64,000 bases of DNA, from contig JAEUGX010000054.1 of NCBI GenBank assembly GCA_016795545.1, positions 1-64,000 of the forward strand, written 5' to 3'. Under the pieces are notes generated by a model that was not told the DNA's origin, made no database searches, and worked only from the letters and a program-made list of their open reading frames with translations. Source of the DNA: Opitutaceae bacterium. GTDB lineage: Bacteria > Verrucomicrobiota > Verrucomicrobiia > Opitutales > Opitutaceae. The position numbers and the translations under genes were made by a program. Shown here piece by piece: positions 51,728 through 60,978 of the stretch. The first letter of the stretch is position 1, and each line of letters begins with the position of its first letter.

Positions 51728-52054
51728 ATGACCAAAATCGATCTACTCCAGGGCACCCTAGACATGCTCATCTTGCGAGTGCTCGCCCGTGGCGAAATGC
51801 ACGGGTGGGGTATCGCTGATCGGCTAAGCCACCTTTCCAGAAATGCCCTGAAACTTGGTGAGGGTTCGGTTTATCCCTCGCTCTATCGCATGGAAGGAAA
51901 GGGCTGGATTAAAGCCGAATGGGCCCCGTCGGATAACAACCGCAAAGCGAAGTATTATTCGCTAACGAAGGCCGGTCGTAAGCAGCTCGAAACCGAGCAA
52001 CAAAACTGGGACCAGCTCTCCACGATCATCGCCGAGATTATGCAGAAGGCGTGA
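51728..52054 (+). CDS. PadR-family transcriptional regulator
   Basis: Winged-helix regulator of 108 aa. Typical PadR sequence is visible throughout: LLQGTLDMLILRVLARGEMHGWGIADRL, LKLGEGSVYPSLYRMEGKGWIKAEW and RKAKYYSLTKAGRKQLETE. It is followed 22 bp later by an ADOP-type permease, the usual pairing in Acidobacteria and Verrucomicrobiota, so it probably controls that gene. An inverted repeat at its promoter suggests autoregulation. Effector unknown. Confidence 0.94.
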   Translation: MTKIDLLQGTLDMLILRVLARGEMHGWGIADRLSHLSRNALKLGEGSVYPSLYRMEGKGWIKAEWAPSDNNRKAKYYSLTKAGRKQLETEQQNWDQLSTIIAEIMQKA

Positions 52055-52076
52055 ATTTGTAGTCGCGCATCCCGCC

Positions 52077-54737
52077 ATGAAGACGCTCCTCGCAAAACTC
52101 CGCGCACTAGTCCGCCGCAGGAATCTGGAAGCCGAAATGATGGAGGAAATGCGACAGCACCTCGAGCGCCGCACACAGGAAAAGATCGCCGATGGCCTTT
52201 CCTTCGACGAAGCACGTTACGCCGCGCAACGGGAGTTCGGCGGTGTGGCGCAACTGCAGGAGCAGTGTCGGGACGAGCGGAGCTTCATCTCGGTAGAACA
52301 ATTTGTTCGGGATGTTCGCTACGCCGCACGCTCGTTGCGCAAAAATCCGGGTTTCACAATCACCGCTGTGGCGACGGTGGCGCTCTGCCTTGGCACCAAC
52401 CTCACTCTCTTCGCCCTCATAGACTCGATACTTCTCCGGCCGCTGCCGTTCCCGCACGCGGAGCGGCTCGTCACGATTTTCAACACGTATCCGAAAGCGG
52501 GCGTCGAGCGAGACGGCGCGTCGCTGACGAATTATTATGAACGACGCGGGCAGATCGCGGCGTTCTCCGATCTCGCACTTTTCCGCGCCGAAAGTGCCAC
52601 GGTAGGCGAATCGGGTGTGACTGATCGGGTCGACGTCGCGCGTGTGTCGCCGGACTTTTTCTCCACCCTCGGTGTCGCGCTTCAACTCGGCCGACCGTTT
52701 CGGGAGGAAGAGGCTACCCAGCAAACCCAGCGCGTCGCGATCCTCACCGACAGGTGCTGGCGCGAGCGTTTCAATGCTGATCCGCAGGTGATCGGCCGCA
52801 CGCTTCGCGTGAACGAAGTTGCGAGGGAAATTGTCGGCGTTCTGCCGGCGGACTTTCGCTTTCTCTCCTCCACGGCGCAGCTCTATCTGCCGCTCGCGTC
52901 TGATCCACAAAGCCGCAGCCCCGCCGCGCGCCACTCCGGCAATTCGATCGAGATGATCGCGCGCCTGCGGCCCGGTGTCACGCTGGCGGACGCACAGGCC
53001 GAGGTCGATGCACACGATGCTTCAGTCGCGGAAACTTACCCCCAGCCAAAGCTCATCTCCGATGCCGGCTTTCGTTCCGTGGTGGTGCCGCTTCAGGGAG
53101 ATCATGTGCGAGCCATCCGCCCGATGCTCTTACTGCTGCAAGCCGGCGCCTTGCTCCTGCTACTTCTGAGCTCGATCAACCTGGTGGGTTTGCTCCTCGT
53201 TCGCGCGAGCGGCCGCGCCCATGAGGTCGCTGTTCGCCGCGCCCTCGGAGCTGCGTCCCGGCACATCGTCACCGCTTCGGTGGTCGAGACTGTTCTGTTA
53301 GCCGTAGTCGGCGCCGCGGGCGGCGTGATCCTGGCCGCTTTCGGGGTCGATGTGATACGCGTGCTCGGCGGCGACCGCCTGCCGCTCGGAGCGACGATCG
53401 CGTTTGGCGCGCGCAGCGCGATGGTCGGCTGCCTCAGTGGCACCGTGCTGGGGCTGGCGCTTGGCGTGCCAGTGGCATGGTTTCACGTCCGGCCCGGTCT
53501 CGGAGGAGTTCTTCATTCAACGGCCCGCGGTGGACATGAGAATCGAGCGACACGGAGGCTGCGCAACGGTTTGGTTGTCGCGCAAATCGCGCTAGCCTTC
53601 GGCCTGCTGGCTGGCGCCGGCTTGCTCGGCCTCAGCTTGCATCGCGTGATGGCTGTCTCTCCCGGATTCCGCCCAGATCACGTGCTGTCGGGAGCGCTTA
53701 CGCTACCGGCAAGAACCTATGACAGTCGGTCGCGACTCCTGACCTTCGCGGATCGATTAGCGGACAAAATATTACGACGGCCCGGTGTCACCGCGGTTGG
53801 GATCGGAACGAGGCTGCCGTTCGCGGGCAATAACGTCAAAAGCGCCATCACCGTCAAAGGCTACGTCGCGCCTCCTGGCGACTCGGTGCGGGGAGTTTAC
53901 ACCTATGGCGTCACTGGCGACTATTTCGGGGCGATGGGCATACCACTGCTGCGGGGCCGCGTGCTGACGGCGGACGATTCGCGCGGCAACGTCCGGGTGT
54001 GCGTGGTCGACGAAGACTTTGCCCGTCGTCATTGGGCGAAGGGCGATCCGCTTGGTCAACGGCTCTTTGACGGCTCTACCGAGCGGCCCGACGCCGAAGG
54101 CTTCACTATTGTTGGAGTCGTTGGCGCGGTGAAACAGGCCGGGCTCGCTGAAACGCCTACCGGTGCCGTCTATTTTCCCCTCCGCTATCGGTCCGATTTC
54201 AATATTTTTGTCGTTGTGCGTGCGACGACACTGCCGACCACGTTCGGCGCGACGTTGGCAAGCATCGTCCGCCAGCTCGATCCCGAGTTGCCGCTCAGCG
54301 ATCTGCGAACGATGGATGAGCGTATCACGAATAGCTTGGTTACGCGCCGCTCACCAGCGTTGCTGGCAAGCCTCTTCGCGGTGGGCGCGTTGCTTCTCAC
54401 CGCACTTGGGACCTACGGAGTCGTCGGCTATGCCGTAGCTCAACGCCGCCGCGAAATCGGCGTGCGCCTCGCGTTAGGGGCCGAGCCACGGCAGATTCGC
54501 GATCACTTTCTAGCATTCAGTCTACGCTTGCTCGCGGCGGGCGTGGGTCTCGGCTTAGTCGCCGCGTGGTGCATCGGTCGCGCATTACAAACGCTCCTTT
54601 TTAATGTGCCCACGATCCATCTCGGGACTATTACCGGAAGTGCCGCAGTGCTTGCCCTGGCATCGCTCCTGGCCTGCTGGCTGCCTGCCCGCCGTGCAGC
54701 GAAGGTTGATCCGATAGTCGCGCTGCGCTGTGAATGA
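52077..54737 (+). CDS. ADOP-type ABC permease (MacB/FtsX-like)
   Basis: Large membrane protein of 886 aa of the 'acidobacterial duplicated orphan permease' type. An N-terminal helical region (LRALVRRRNLEAEMMEEMRQHLERRTQEKIADGLSFDEARYAAQREFGG) precedes two FtsX/MacB-like modules, each with a periplasmic MacB-PCD-like part (first FFSTLGVALQLGRPF and VNEVAREIVGVLPADFRF; second YFGAMGIPLLRGRVL). The C-terminal permease segments contain VAVRRALGA and RREIGVRLALGAEPRQI. No ATPase is encoded next to it, as is usual for orphan permeases. It probably exports or remodels an unknown substrate and is paired with the PadR regulator 22 bp upstream. Confidence 0.93.
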   Translation: MKTLLAKLRALVRRRNLEAEMMEEMRQHLERRTQEKIADGLSFDEARYAAQREFGGVAQLQEQCRDERSFISVEQFVRDVRYAARSLRKNPGFTITAVATVALCLGTNLTLFALIDSILLRPLPFPHAERLVTIFNTYPKAGVERDGASLTNYYERRGQIAAFSDLALFRAESATVGESGVTDRVDVARVSPDFFSTLGVALQLGRPFREEEATQQTQRVAILTDRCWRERFNADPQVIGRTLRVNEVAREIVGVLPADFRFLSSTAQLYLPLASDPQSRSPAARHSGNSIEMIARLRPGVTLADAQAEVDAHDASVAETYPQPKLISDAGFRSVVVPLQGDHVRAIRPMLLLLQAGALLLLLLSSINLVGLLLVRASGRAHEVAVRRALGAASRHIVTASVVETVLLAVVGAAGGVILAAFGVDVIRVLGGDRLPLGATIAFGARSAMVGCLSGTVLGLALGVPVAWFHVRPGLGGVLHSTARGGHENRATRRLRNGLVVAQIALAFGLLAGAGLLGLSLHRVMAVSPGFRPDHVLSGALTLPARTYDSRSRLLTFADRLADKILRRPGVTAVGIGTRLPFAGNNVKSAITVKGYVAPPGDSVRGVYTYGVTGDYFGAMGIPLLRGRVLTADDSRGNVRVCVVDEDFARRHWAKGDPLGQRLFDGSTERPDAEGFTIVGVVGAVKQAGLAETPTGAVYFPLRYRSDFNIFVVVRATTLPTTFGATLASIVRQLDPELPLSDLRTMDERITNSLVTRRSPALLASLFAVGALLLTALGTYGVVGYAVAQRRREIGVRLALGAEPRQIRDHFLAFSLRLLAAGVGLGLVAAWCIGRALQTLLFNVPTIHLGTITGSAAVLALASLLACWLPARRAAKVDPIVALRCE

Positions 54738-54853
54738 CCGGCAGCCTGCTAGCAACGAGAAGCTTGGAGGATCCGACGTCCAGCGTGCCATTGAAGAGGA
54801 TGCGAAAGGTCGGGCGACCACTTTGCTAAACGGTAGGTCGCATCGATGCTGCG

Positions 54854-55010
54854 ATGGTGAATACATCGCTCATTTCATCCAACATCCTCGGGGCGCTGCG
54901 CAGCAGTCCCCTTTTCCCGCACGTGGAGCGCTACATCGCGGTTCTCTTTGGACAAGGCTACAAAGCCCGCACCGCAATCTCGCACTTATACCTATTCCAC
55001 GGCTTTAATG
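54854..55010 (+). pseudogene. Remnant of a tyrosine recombinase (N-terminal domain)
   Basis: About 52 codons from 54854 encode LGALRSSPLFPHVERYIAVLFGQGYKARTAISHLYLFHGFNEC, which resembles the N-terminal SAM-like domain of XerD-type recombinases (pattern: length of flexible linker, then a GQGYxxxTxxxHLxxxxxF segment). After about 55010 the similarity stops abruptly. No catalytic domain is found. It is probably a decayed fragment from an earlier mobile element; its end coincides with the 3' end of the DUF2971 remnant. Confidence 0.5.
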
Positions 55011-55636
55011 AATGCCCTGAACATTCTTTTCGCCTTCGGCCCAATAGTCGTTCTTCCGCAGGTGATGCGACAGGTAGCTGCCGCCTTCGCGAATGACTCC
55101 GACCGTGATCATGCGGCCAAGCAGATGCGCTGCGGTCGATCGTTCAATCGCCGGCGTGTCCCGAAAAGGTGGTAGCGAGTCTACCCCAATCGGGGGAGCG
55201 CGCGCCCATCCGTCCGAATCGCGATCGAGTCCGGCCCAGACGTGTATTCCTTCCACATTCTTGGATTTTCATCCGGGTTCTTGTGCCAGCAATTGAGGAA
55301 CACGTGGGCGCGATGCGTCTCCTGAATCGCGCGGATCCGGTCCATGGGCAACTGCCCGGCCGCCGCCGCGAAGATGGCGCTAGGGCGCTCCCGGTTGCCC
55401 GCTGTAAACCGGCCTTCCAACCCGTCCTTGAATTTATCCGCCCGGCGAAAATAGATCCGTTTCTCCGCGATCACCGAACGGCTGAAGCGATAATCGCCGT
55501 ACCGCCACACGACCGTGGAACCCGGCGGCCGAGTAAACAGTTTCTCGGGGCTGTGAACTTCCCCCAAAATCTGGACGGGGCGGCCGGTTCGCCGATCTAT
55601 GATCGCCTGAAATACCTTGGGTCTTGATTCGCCCAT
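55005..55636 (-). pseudogene. Frameshifted DUF2971-like remnant
   Basis: The 5' part (55181-55636) encodes about 150 residues with SVIAEKRIYFRRADKFKDGLEGRF and FLNCWHKNPDENPRMWKEYTSGPDSIAIRTDG, which resemble DUF2971 proteins. The frame then stops at 55181, and a second frame (55005 to about 55240) continues with a segment containing SHHLRKNDYWAEGEKNV, as expected for the C-terminal part. The gene is therefore probably broken by a frameshift and is shorter than the usual 250-300 residues. DUF2971 genes often occur in mobile or defence-type regions; the function is not known. Confidence 0.5.
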
Positions 55637-56125
55637 CGATTTCGAATTTTGACCTGCTCGCGTCCGAAAGCAACGATCCTCAATGCTTCGCGCGAAAGCC
55701 CGGCGGAGGAAACGGAATGAACCACTGGCGGTTGACTGCCTCGTCCATCAGGTACGAATTCAGGAAAAGCTCCGCATGGTCCGGTTTCGACCATGCATAA
55801 AAATTGAACCGCGGGATAGCGGACGTCAATTCGCCGCGCCGCCGCCTGATTGGATGCAACTGTCGCGGACGCGGAAATCGCCAGGTGCGGAGCCCTGGGC
55901 TTATCGCACCGGAAAATCGGCAACCACCCGTCAGCTTGCGGCCTGTTGGATACCGGCGCTGACGGGAATACGCACTTCGATCCGCTTTTTTGTCCACGTA
56001 GTGCGCTGAGGTCGTGCGGATAAGAGACAAGAAATCGCCTATACTTTCCCGCGTTCCTGAAAAAACGTCGGCCGCGCGCTCGGTAGTGCTTGGCCGAGCT
56101 GGTTCAAGGGAGCTGGGGCGGGCGT
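55637..56125. other. Gene-poor right end of the island
   Basis: About 490 bp with no convincing gene. A minus-strand open frame (55680-56030) contains FNFYAWSKPDHAELFLNSYLMDEAVNRQW but I cannot assign it, and it may be a degraded piece. The DNA remains less GC-rich than the genome, which rises again at about 56110 where the propeller gene begins. No copy of the tRNA-Asn 3' end is visible here. Confidence 0.4.
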
Positions 56126-57694
56126 CTAGTTCTCCAGGGAGAAGGCAAACAGCTCGGCGTTGTTCAGTTCAAATTCGAGGCTGAAGGTTTCGTTTGAAAA
56201 GGCGCGCAGATCCGCCTCGGTTCCGTCGGCGCGCCTGAGGCGCAGGGCCTGGCCATCGCCCGTGAGCGGCGAGAAGTCGGCAAAGCCGTATCCCGCGACG
56301 ACGCCGCCGGCGGCGTTCCGGAACTGCACCCGGAGGGTGCCGCCGGGAGCGCTCTGCATGTTCAGGGAAAGCCGCGCCGCCCCGCCTCGCGGCAACTGGA
56401 ATGCCACCGTCTGCAGGCGTCCCGGGGCCGGGCCGAAGGCGGCGCGGCCGACGAAGCGGTCCCGGGGCATCCGGACCAGGCCGATCTGGCGTTCGGTGGT
56501 CGGCTCGATCTTGTGGCCGCGCTTGTAGCCTCCGTAGTAAAGATAGAGTTCGTCGCCGACGGGCACGGCGGAGCCGATCCAGGACATCGCCCGGTCCCAG
56601 CTGCCGGGGACGGGATTGCGGTCGAAGAAAACCTCGGGGTGGCGCTGCCAAGAAACACCATCGCGGCTGGTGACGAGCGAAGTCCAGCCGATGCCGGCGA
56701 CCGGCCCGCCGGCCTCGGCGGACTGGTCGTCGCGCAGCACGCGCGCAAAGCCGACCAACAGCTGCCCGCGAGCAAACGTGCCGCCTATGGCATAGAACTC
56801 GACCGCGCCGTCGTCGAAGGCCTGGGGCACGCCGATGCGCCAGGGCTGACTCCAATGTACGAAATCGCGGCTGGTGCTTTGGCCGATGAGGCGCCGCAGG
56901 AGCGCGCCCGCGGTGGCGCCGTGCACGGCATAATTGTCCTCGGGTGCGGCGGGGAGCTTGTGCAGCAGCGAATAATGTCCGCGTAACGGATCCCGGAACA
57001 CCTCGACGATGTCCTGGACGCCAAAGCCCCAGCGTTCGTCGTTTGGCTCGTAATAGCGCAGCACGGTCTCGTTCGTGTAGGAGACCCAGTGGATGCCATC
57101 GGCAGAGTGAGCGACATGGACGCCGGGAAACGGCCGGTCCTCTCCCGACCACCAGGCGGTTTTGAATCGTTCGGCCGGTTTGGGAAAGTCTGGGCCCTCA
57201 TCGAGGACTGAGGCGCCGAAGGTGCCGTACTTGCCACGGAGCTGACGCAGCACGCGGTTGTCGGGGCCGAGGATGTTCAGGGCCGGGGTCTGCCAGTGGA
57301 CGCCATCGTCGGATTCCGCGTAGGCCAGTCCCGTGTCGGGCCGGCCGTCGAAATCAACGTCCGGTTGGGCGATGATGTAGTTGTACCACATCCGGAACCG
57401 CCGGGTGTGCGGGTCGCGCACGACCGTGACAAACGGCTGGTGCACGCGCGTCGGCGCCGCCAGGACCGGACCTGGCAGGTCGCGGACCGGGGAATGGGTC
57501 TTCCGCGCGAGACCTTCCGCATGGGCGATGAGGTAGTCGTCGATCAGCAGGTGCGGACCCTGAAGCGCGCCCACAGGCTGCGTGGCGGCCGCAGGCTGGG
57601 CGAGTTTGAGCGGAGGCATTTCTCTCGCTGCGAGCGAAACGCAGGCGACAACCGTGAGGATGCTGCTGCGCAGGAGGGTTGAGTATGCAGTCAT
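56126..57694 (-). CDS. Secreted five-bladed beta-propeller protein, VDD type (putative glycoside hydrolase), copy 3
   Basis: Protein of 522 aa with a signal-like N-terminus (LLRSSILTVVACVSLAA). HLLIDDYLIA (Asp52, Asp53) corresponds to the VDD marker, followed by FRMWYNYIIA, GLAYAESDDGVHWQTPAL, and VTSRDGVSWQRHPEVFF as in the copies at 4983 and 33051. The final ~90 residues (GGTLRVQFRNAAGGVVAGYGFADF) are the same C-terminal beta domain. It is the nearest chromosomal gene after the island. It probably acts on a glycan outside the cell; the reaction is unproven. Confidence 0.8.
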   Translation of the reverse strand: MTAYSTLLRSSILTVVACVSLAAREMPPLKLAQPAAATQPVGALQGPHLLIDDYLIAHAEGLARKTHSPVRDLPGPVLAAPTRVHQPFVTVVRDPHTRRFRMWYNYIIAQPDVDFDGRPDTGLAYAESDDGVHWQTPALNILGPDNRVLRQLRGKYGTFGASVLDEGPDFPKPAERFKTAWWSGEDRPFPGVHVAHSADGIHWVSYTNETVLRYYEPNDERWGFGVQDIVEVFRDPLRGHYSLLHKLPAAPEDNYAVHGATAGALLRRLIGQSTSRDFVHWSQPWRIGVPQAFDDGAVEFYAIGGTFARGQLLVGFARVLRDDQSAEAGGPVAGIGWTSLVTSRDGVSWQRHPEVFFDRNPVPGSWDRAMSWIGSAVPVGDELYLYYGGYKRGHKIEPTTERQIGLVRMPRDRFVGRAAFGPAPGRLQTVAFQLPRGGAARLSLNMQSAPGGTLRVQFRNAAGGVVAGYGFADFSPLTGDGQALRLRRADGTEADLRAFSNETFSLEFELNNAELFAFSLEN

Positions 57695-57969
57695 CGTCGG
57701 GCTCGAACAAACGCGGGGGCAGGCGTTGGCGGCAATTACCGCGCACTGGTAATATCCCTTTTCCTGACGGCCGGAAACGAGCGGGTACACGAACGTCAAC
57801 CGGCGCCGACGTCGGCGCTCATGGGCGTGGGTGCGCCAGGGTTGGGCCCGCCAACGGCGGAAGGTGGCACCGCGGTGCGGTTGGCGCCGGGCAACCTGCC
57901 GGCCGGCGGCCAAGGGGATTTTTCGGCGATCTGTCACAAAACGGCGGTCGATTCCGTCTGGACTGGTGT

Positions 57970-58770
57970 ATGAACACAAATCCCTCGGTTTCCTCAGGCC
58001 AAAAGATCGTCGTGGTGGGCGGTTCCGGCCTCATCGGCCGGCCGCTCGTCGGCCACCTCCGCCGCCTCGGCCACGAGGTCGTGGTCGCCGCCCCGTCGTC
58101 TGGCATCAACACCGTCACGGGCGCCGGCCTCGCGGCGGCGCTCGCCGGCGCGGACGTGATCGTCGATGTCTCGAATTCGCCGTCCTTCGAGCCCGGGCCG
58201 GTGCTCGAGTTCTTCGCGCGCTCCACGCGCAATCTCCTCGCCGCGGGGCGGGCCGCCGGCGTCCGCCACTTTGTGGCGCTCTCGGTGGTCGGCACGGACC
58301 GGCTGCCCGACAGCGGCTATTTCCGCGCCAAGCTCGCGCAGGAAAGGCTCATCCAGGCGTCCGGTATTCCCTACACGATCGTGCGGGCGACGCAGTTCTT
58401 CGAATTCGCTCCCGCGATCCTGCAGGGCTGCACCCAGGGGGAACTGGTCCGCGTCCCCCCGGTCCGGATGCAGCCGATCGCGGCGGCCGACGTGTCCGCG
58501 GCGCTCGCCGAACTGGCACTCCGCGCGCCGGCAGGCGCCGTCCTCGAACTGGCGGGCCCGGAGGCGTTCAGCCAGGAAGCCTTTCTGAGGCCGCTGCTGT
58601 CGCCGGCTGACGGCCGCCGGCTGGTCGTCGACCCGTCCGCCACCTACTTCGGCGCCCAGGTCGACGACCACAGCCTGACGCCCGGCGCGCATCCGCGGCT
58701 TGGAGCCACGCGGTATGCGGACTGGCTCGCCAAGGGCCGGCCGATCGCGTCTGCTGCCGTCGCGACATGA
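57970..58770 (+). CDS. NmrA/SDR-type NAD(P)-binding protein (partner of an ECF41 sigma factor)
   Basis: Rossmann-fold protein of 266 aa. The nucleotide-binding motif is VVVGGSGLIGRPLVGHL (about 14-30), followed by NTVTGAGLAAALAGADVIVDVSN and VRHFVALSVVGTDRLPDSGYFRAK, as in NmrA-like or atypical short-chain dehydrogenases. Its stop codon overlaps the ATG of the ECF41 sigma factor (58767-58770), the well-known arrangement in which such a sigma factor controls a neighbouring COE-type gene (carboxymuconolactone decarboxylase, oxidoreductase or epimerase). The substrate is unknown. Confidence 0.9.
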   Translation: MNTNPSVSSGQKIVVVGGSGLIGRPLVGHLRRLGHEVVVAAPSSGINTVTGAGLAAALAGADVIVDVSNSPSFEPGPVLEFFARSTRNLLAAGRAAGVRHFVALSVVGTDRLPDSGYFRAKLAQERLIQASGIPYTIVRATQFFEFAPAILQGCTQGELVRVPPVRMQPIAAADVSAALAELALRAPAGAVLELAGPEAFSQEAFLRPLLSPADGRRLVVDPSATYFGAQVDDHSLTPGAHPRLGATRYADWLAKGRPIASAAVAT

Positions 58771-59627
58771 TCGAGGTCTTCACCGCCCATCGTTCCCTGC
58801 TTTTCGGCATCGCCTACCGGATGCTGGGGCAGGTGGGGGAGGCGGAGGATGCCGTGCAGGATGTCTGGCTGCGCTGGCGGAAGCAGGACCCGGCGGCCGT
58901 CACCTCGGCCAAGGCGTGGCTCGTGGCCGCGACCACGCGCCTTTGCATCGACCGGCTCCGCTCCGCCCGGCGTCAGCGCGAGCAGTATTACGGCATCTGG
59001 CTGCCGGAGCCGCTGGTGCCGGCCGTCGAAGTCCATGGCGGCACGGCCGCCGAGCTGGCGGATTCGCTCAGCATGGCGTTCATGCTCATGCTCGAGGCCC
59101 TCGAGCCGACGGAGCGCGCGGTATTCCTGCTGCGCGAGGTTTTCGACTACGACTACGCCGAGATCGCCGAGATCGTCGGGAAATCCGAGGCCAACTGCCG
59201 GCAGATTGTCCGGCGGGCCAAGCAGAGCCTCCAGGACCAGCCGCCGTCCGCCGGTCCGCCGACCGAGCACGCGCGCCAGTTGGTCGAGCTCTTCCTGGCG
59301 GCCACCGCCTCGGGTGACGTCAACCAGGTGCTCTCGCTGCTCAGCGCCGACAGCACGGTGCTGAGCGACGGCGGCGGCCGGGTGAAGGCCGCGGGCCGTC
59401 CGATCCTCGGGGCCGACCACGTTTCGCGGTTCCTGCTCGGCATCTGGCCTCGCTTCATCGGGCGGATGCAGCGGCGCGCGGTCACGGTCAACGGCCGACC
59501 GGGGCTGCTCCTCAGCCTGGCCGGCGAGGTGCAGTACGCCTTTTCCTTCGACATCGCCGCCGACCGCGTCCGGGCGATCTACATCATCTGCAACCCCGAC
59601 AAGCTGCGCCACCTCGCGCACCAGTGA
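58767..59627 (+). CDS. ECF41-family RNA polymerase sigma factor (SigJ-like)
   Basis: Sigma factor of 286 aa. Region 2 shows FGIAYRMLGQVGEAEDAVQDVWLRW and region 4 YAEIAEIVGKSEANCRQIVRRAKQ. ECF41 hallmarks are present: the linker WLPEPLV (78-84), DGGGRV (201-206) and NPDKL (276-280) in the C-terminal SnoaL-like domain, which regulates the protein in place of an anti-sigma factor. It starts inside the stop codon of the NmrA-like gene, which is its predicted target. Cytosolic. Confidence 0.96.
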   Translation: MIEVFTAHRSLLFGIAYRMLGQVGEAEDAVQDVWLRWRKQDPAAVTSAKAWLVAATTRLCIDRLRSARRQREQYYGIWLPEPLVPAVEVHGGTAAELADSLSMAFMLMLEALEPTERAVFLLREVFDYDYAEIAEIVGKSEANCRQIVRRAKQSLQDQPPSAGPPTEHARQLVELFLAATASGDVNQVLSLLSADSTVLSDGGGRVKAAGRPILGADHVSRFLLGIWPRFIGRMQRRAVTVNGRPGLLLSLAGEVQYAFSFDIAADRVRAIYIICNPDKLRHLAHQ

Positions 59628-59705
59628 CGCGGGCTTGCGCGCTTGGGGTCCGGCGCGCCAACGCGGCGCTTGCCATGCCGCACGGAGCAAGGCTCGATCA
59701 AGCGG

Positions 59706-60860
59706 ATGACACCCGAGATGCCGTCCCGCCCCGCCCCTTTGGAGATTCCTCGCCGGCCCTTCCGCTCGGGATCCTGGCGGGGCCTGGCCTGCCTGGCTGC
59801 GGTGGCGGGCGGCCTGCTGGCCTGGACGCCGGCCTTTGCGGCGCCGGGGACGACGGGGATCGTGAGCGTGGACTTTGTCGGTCGCCGGGCGACCACGCCG
59901 CAGTGTCACGCCTCGACCATCGTGGAGACGGCTTCCGGCCGCCTCGTCGCGGCCTGGTTCGGCGGCACGCACGAGAAGCACCCGGACGTCGGCATCTGGG
60001 TGTCCCGGCAGGTGGACGGCGCCTGGGACGATCCGGTCGAGGTGGCGGACGGCGTGCAATACCGCCGGGCCGACGGCAGCCTGGTCCGGCATCCCACCTG
60101 GAACCCGGTGCTGTTCCAGCCGCGAGACGGGCCGCTCTTTCTCTTCTATAAGGTAGGCCCCTCGCCGCAGGAGTGGTGGGGCATGCTCATGACCTCGGAT
60201 GATGACGGCCGGACCTGGAGCCAGCCGCGCCGGCTGCCGGAGGGCATCCTGGGACCGATCAAGAACAAGCCCATCCAGCGGGCGGACGGCGCCTGGCTCT
60301 GTCCCAGCAGCACCGAAAGCGCGGCCGACGGCTGGCGCGTGCACTTCGAGCTGACCCGCGACCTGGGCCGGACCTGGCAGGTGTTCGGACCGGTCGACAG
60401 GCCGCCGGATTTCCACGCGATCCAACCCAGCATCCTGGAGCATCGCGATGGCCGGCTGCAGCTCCTGGCCCGGACGAAGAACGACGTGCTAGCCATGAGC
60501 TGGTCCTCCGACCAGGGGGCGACCTGGAGCCGCCTGGAGCCGTCGGGCCTGCCGAATCCGAGCTCGGGCACGGATGCGGTCACGCTGGCCGACGGCCGGC
60601 ACGTGCTGGTCTACAACCCGACCAGGCGGCAGCCCGACGGCCGCGGCGGTCCGCGCACGCCGCTGCAGGTGGCGGTTTCGGAGGACGGAGTGCGCTGGAC
60701 GGACGTCGCCGTGCTCGAGACCGACGACGCCCGGCACGGCTACTCCTATCCCGCCGTAATCCAGACCCGGGACGGACGCGTGCATGTCACCTACACCTGG
60801 CGCCGCCTGCGCGTCCGGCACGTCGTGCTGGATCCGGCGGCCTTTCCCCGCCGGTCCTAG
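59706..60860 (+). CDS. Secreted sialidase-like (BNR/Asp-box) protein
   Basis: Exported protein of 384 aa with a signal-like segment (LACLAAVAGGLLAWTPAFAAP). Repeated Asp-box-like motifs are TSDDDGRTWSQP, SSDQGATWSRLE and SEDGVRWTD, which predict a six-bladed sialidase fold. HASTIVETASGRLVAAWFGGTHE and the central HPTWNPVLFQPRDGPLFLFYKVG are typical of the 'sialidase family / exo-glycosidase' group common in this phylum; true sialidase activity is uncertain because the triarginine cluster is not obvious. ATG 59706 is one option; ATG 59718 is also in frame. Confidence 0.85.
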   Translation: MTPEMPSRPAPLEIPRRPFRSGSWRGLACLAAVAGGLLAWTPAFAAPGTTGIVSVDFVGRRATTPQCHASTIVETASGRLVAAWFGGTHEKHPDVGIWVSRQVDGAWDDPVEVADGVQYRRADGSLVRHPTWNPVLFQPRDGPLFLFYKVGPSPQEWWGMLMTSDDDGRTWSQPRRLPEGILGPIKNKPIQRADGAWLCPSSTESAADGWRVHFELTRDLGRTWQVFGPVDRPPDFHAIQPSILEHRDGRLQLLARTKNDVLAMSWSSDQGATWSRLEPSGLPNPSSGTDAVTLADGRHVLVYNPTRRQPDGRGGPRTPLQVAVSEDGVRWTDVAVLETDDARHGYSYPAVIQTRDGRVHVTYTWRRLRVRHVVLDPAAFPRRS

Positions 60861-60978
60861 CGGGGCCGGCGCTGGTCCGGTAGACGGAACGGTGGTGCGC
60901 GGTTGAGGGGAGGGGAGGAGCGGAGCCAAGCTGGCTCCGAAAGCGCCGGCGCACTCGCACCGCGCGGTTTTGTCCTCC

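Noticed and set aside
55680-56030. A 116-codon minus-strand frame at the right end of the island
   Set aside because: No family could be assigned and the first half looks random; it may be decayed DNA, so it is mentioned only in the intergenic note.
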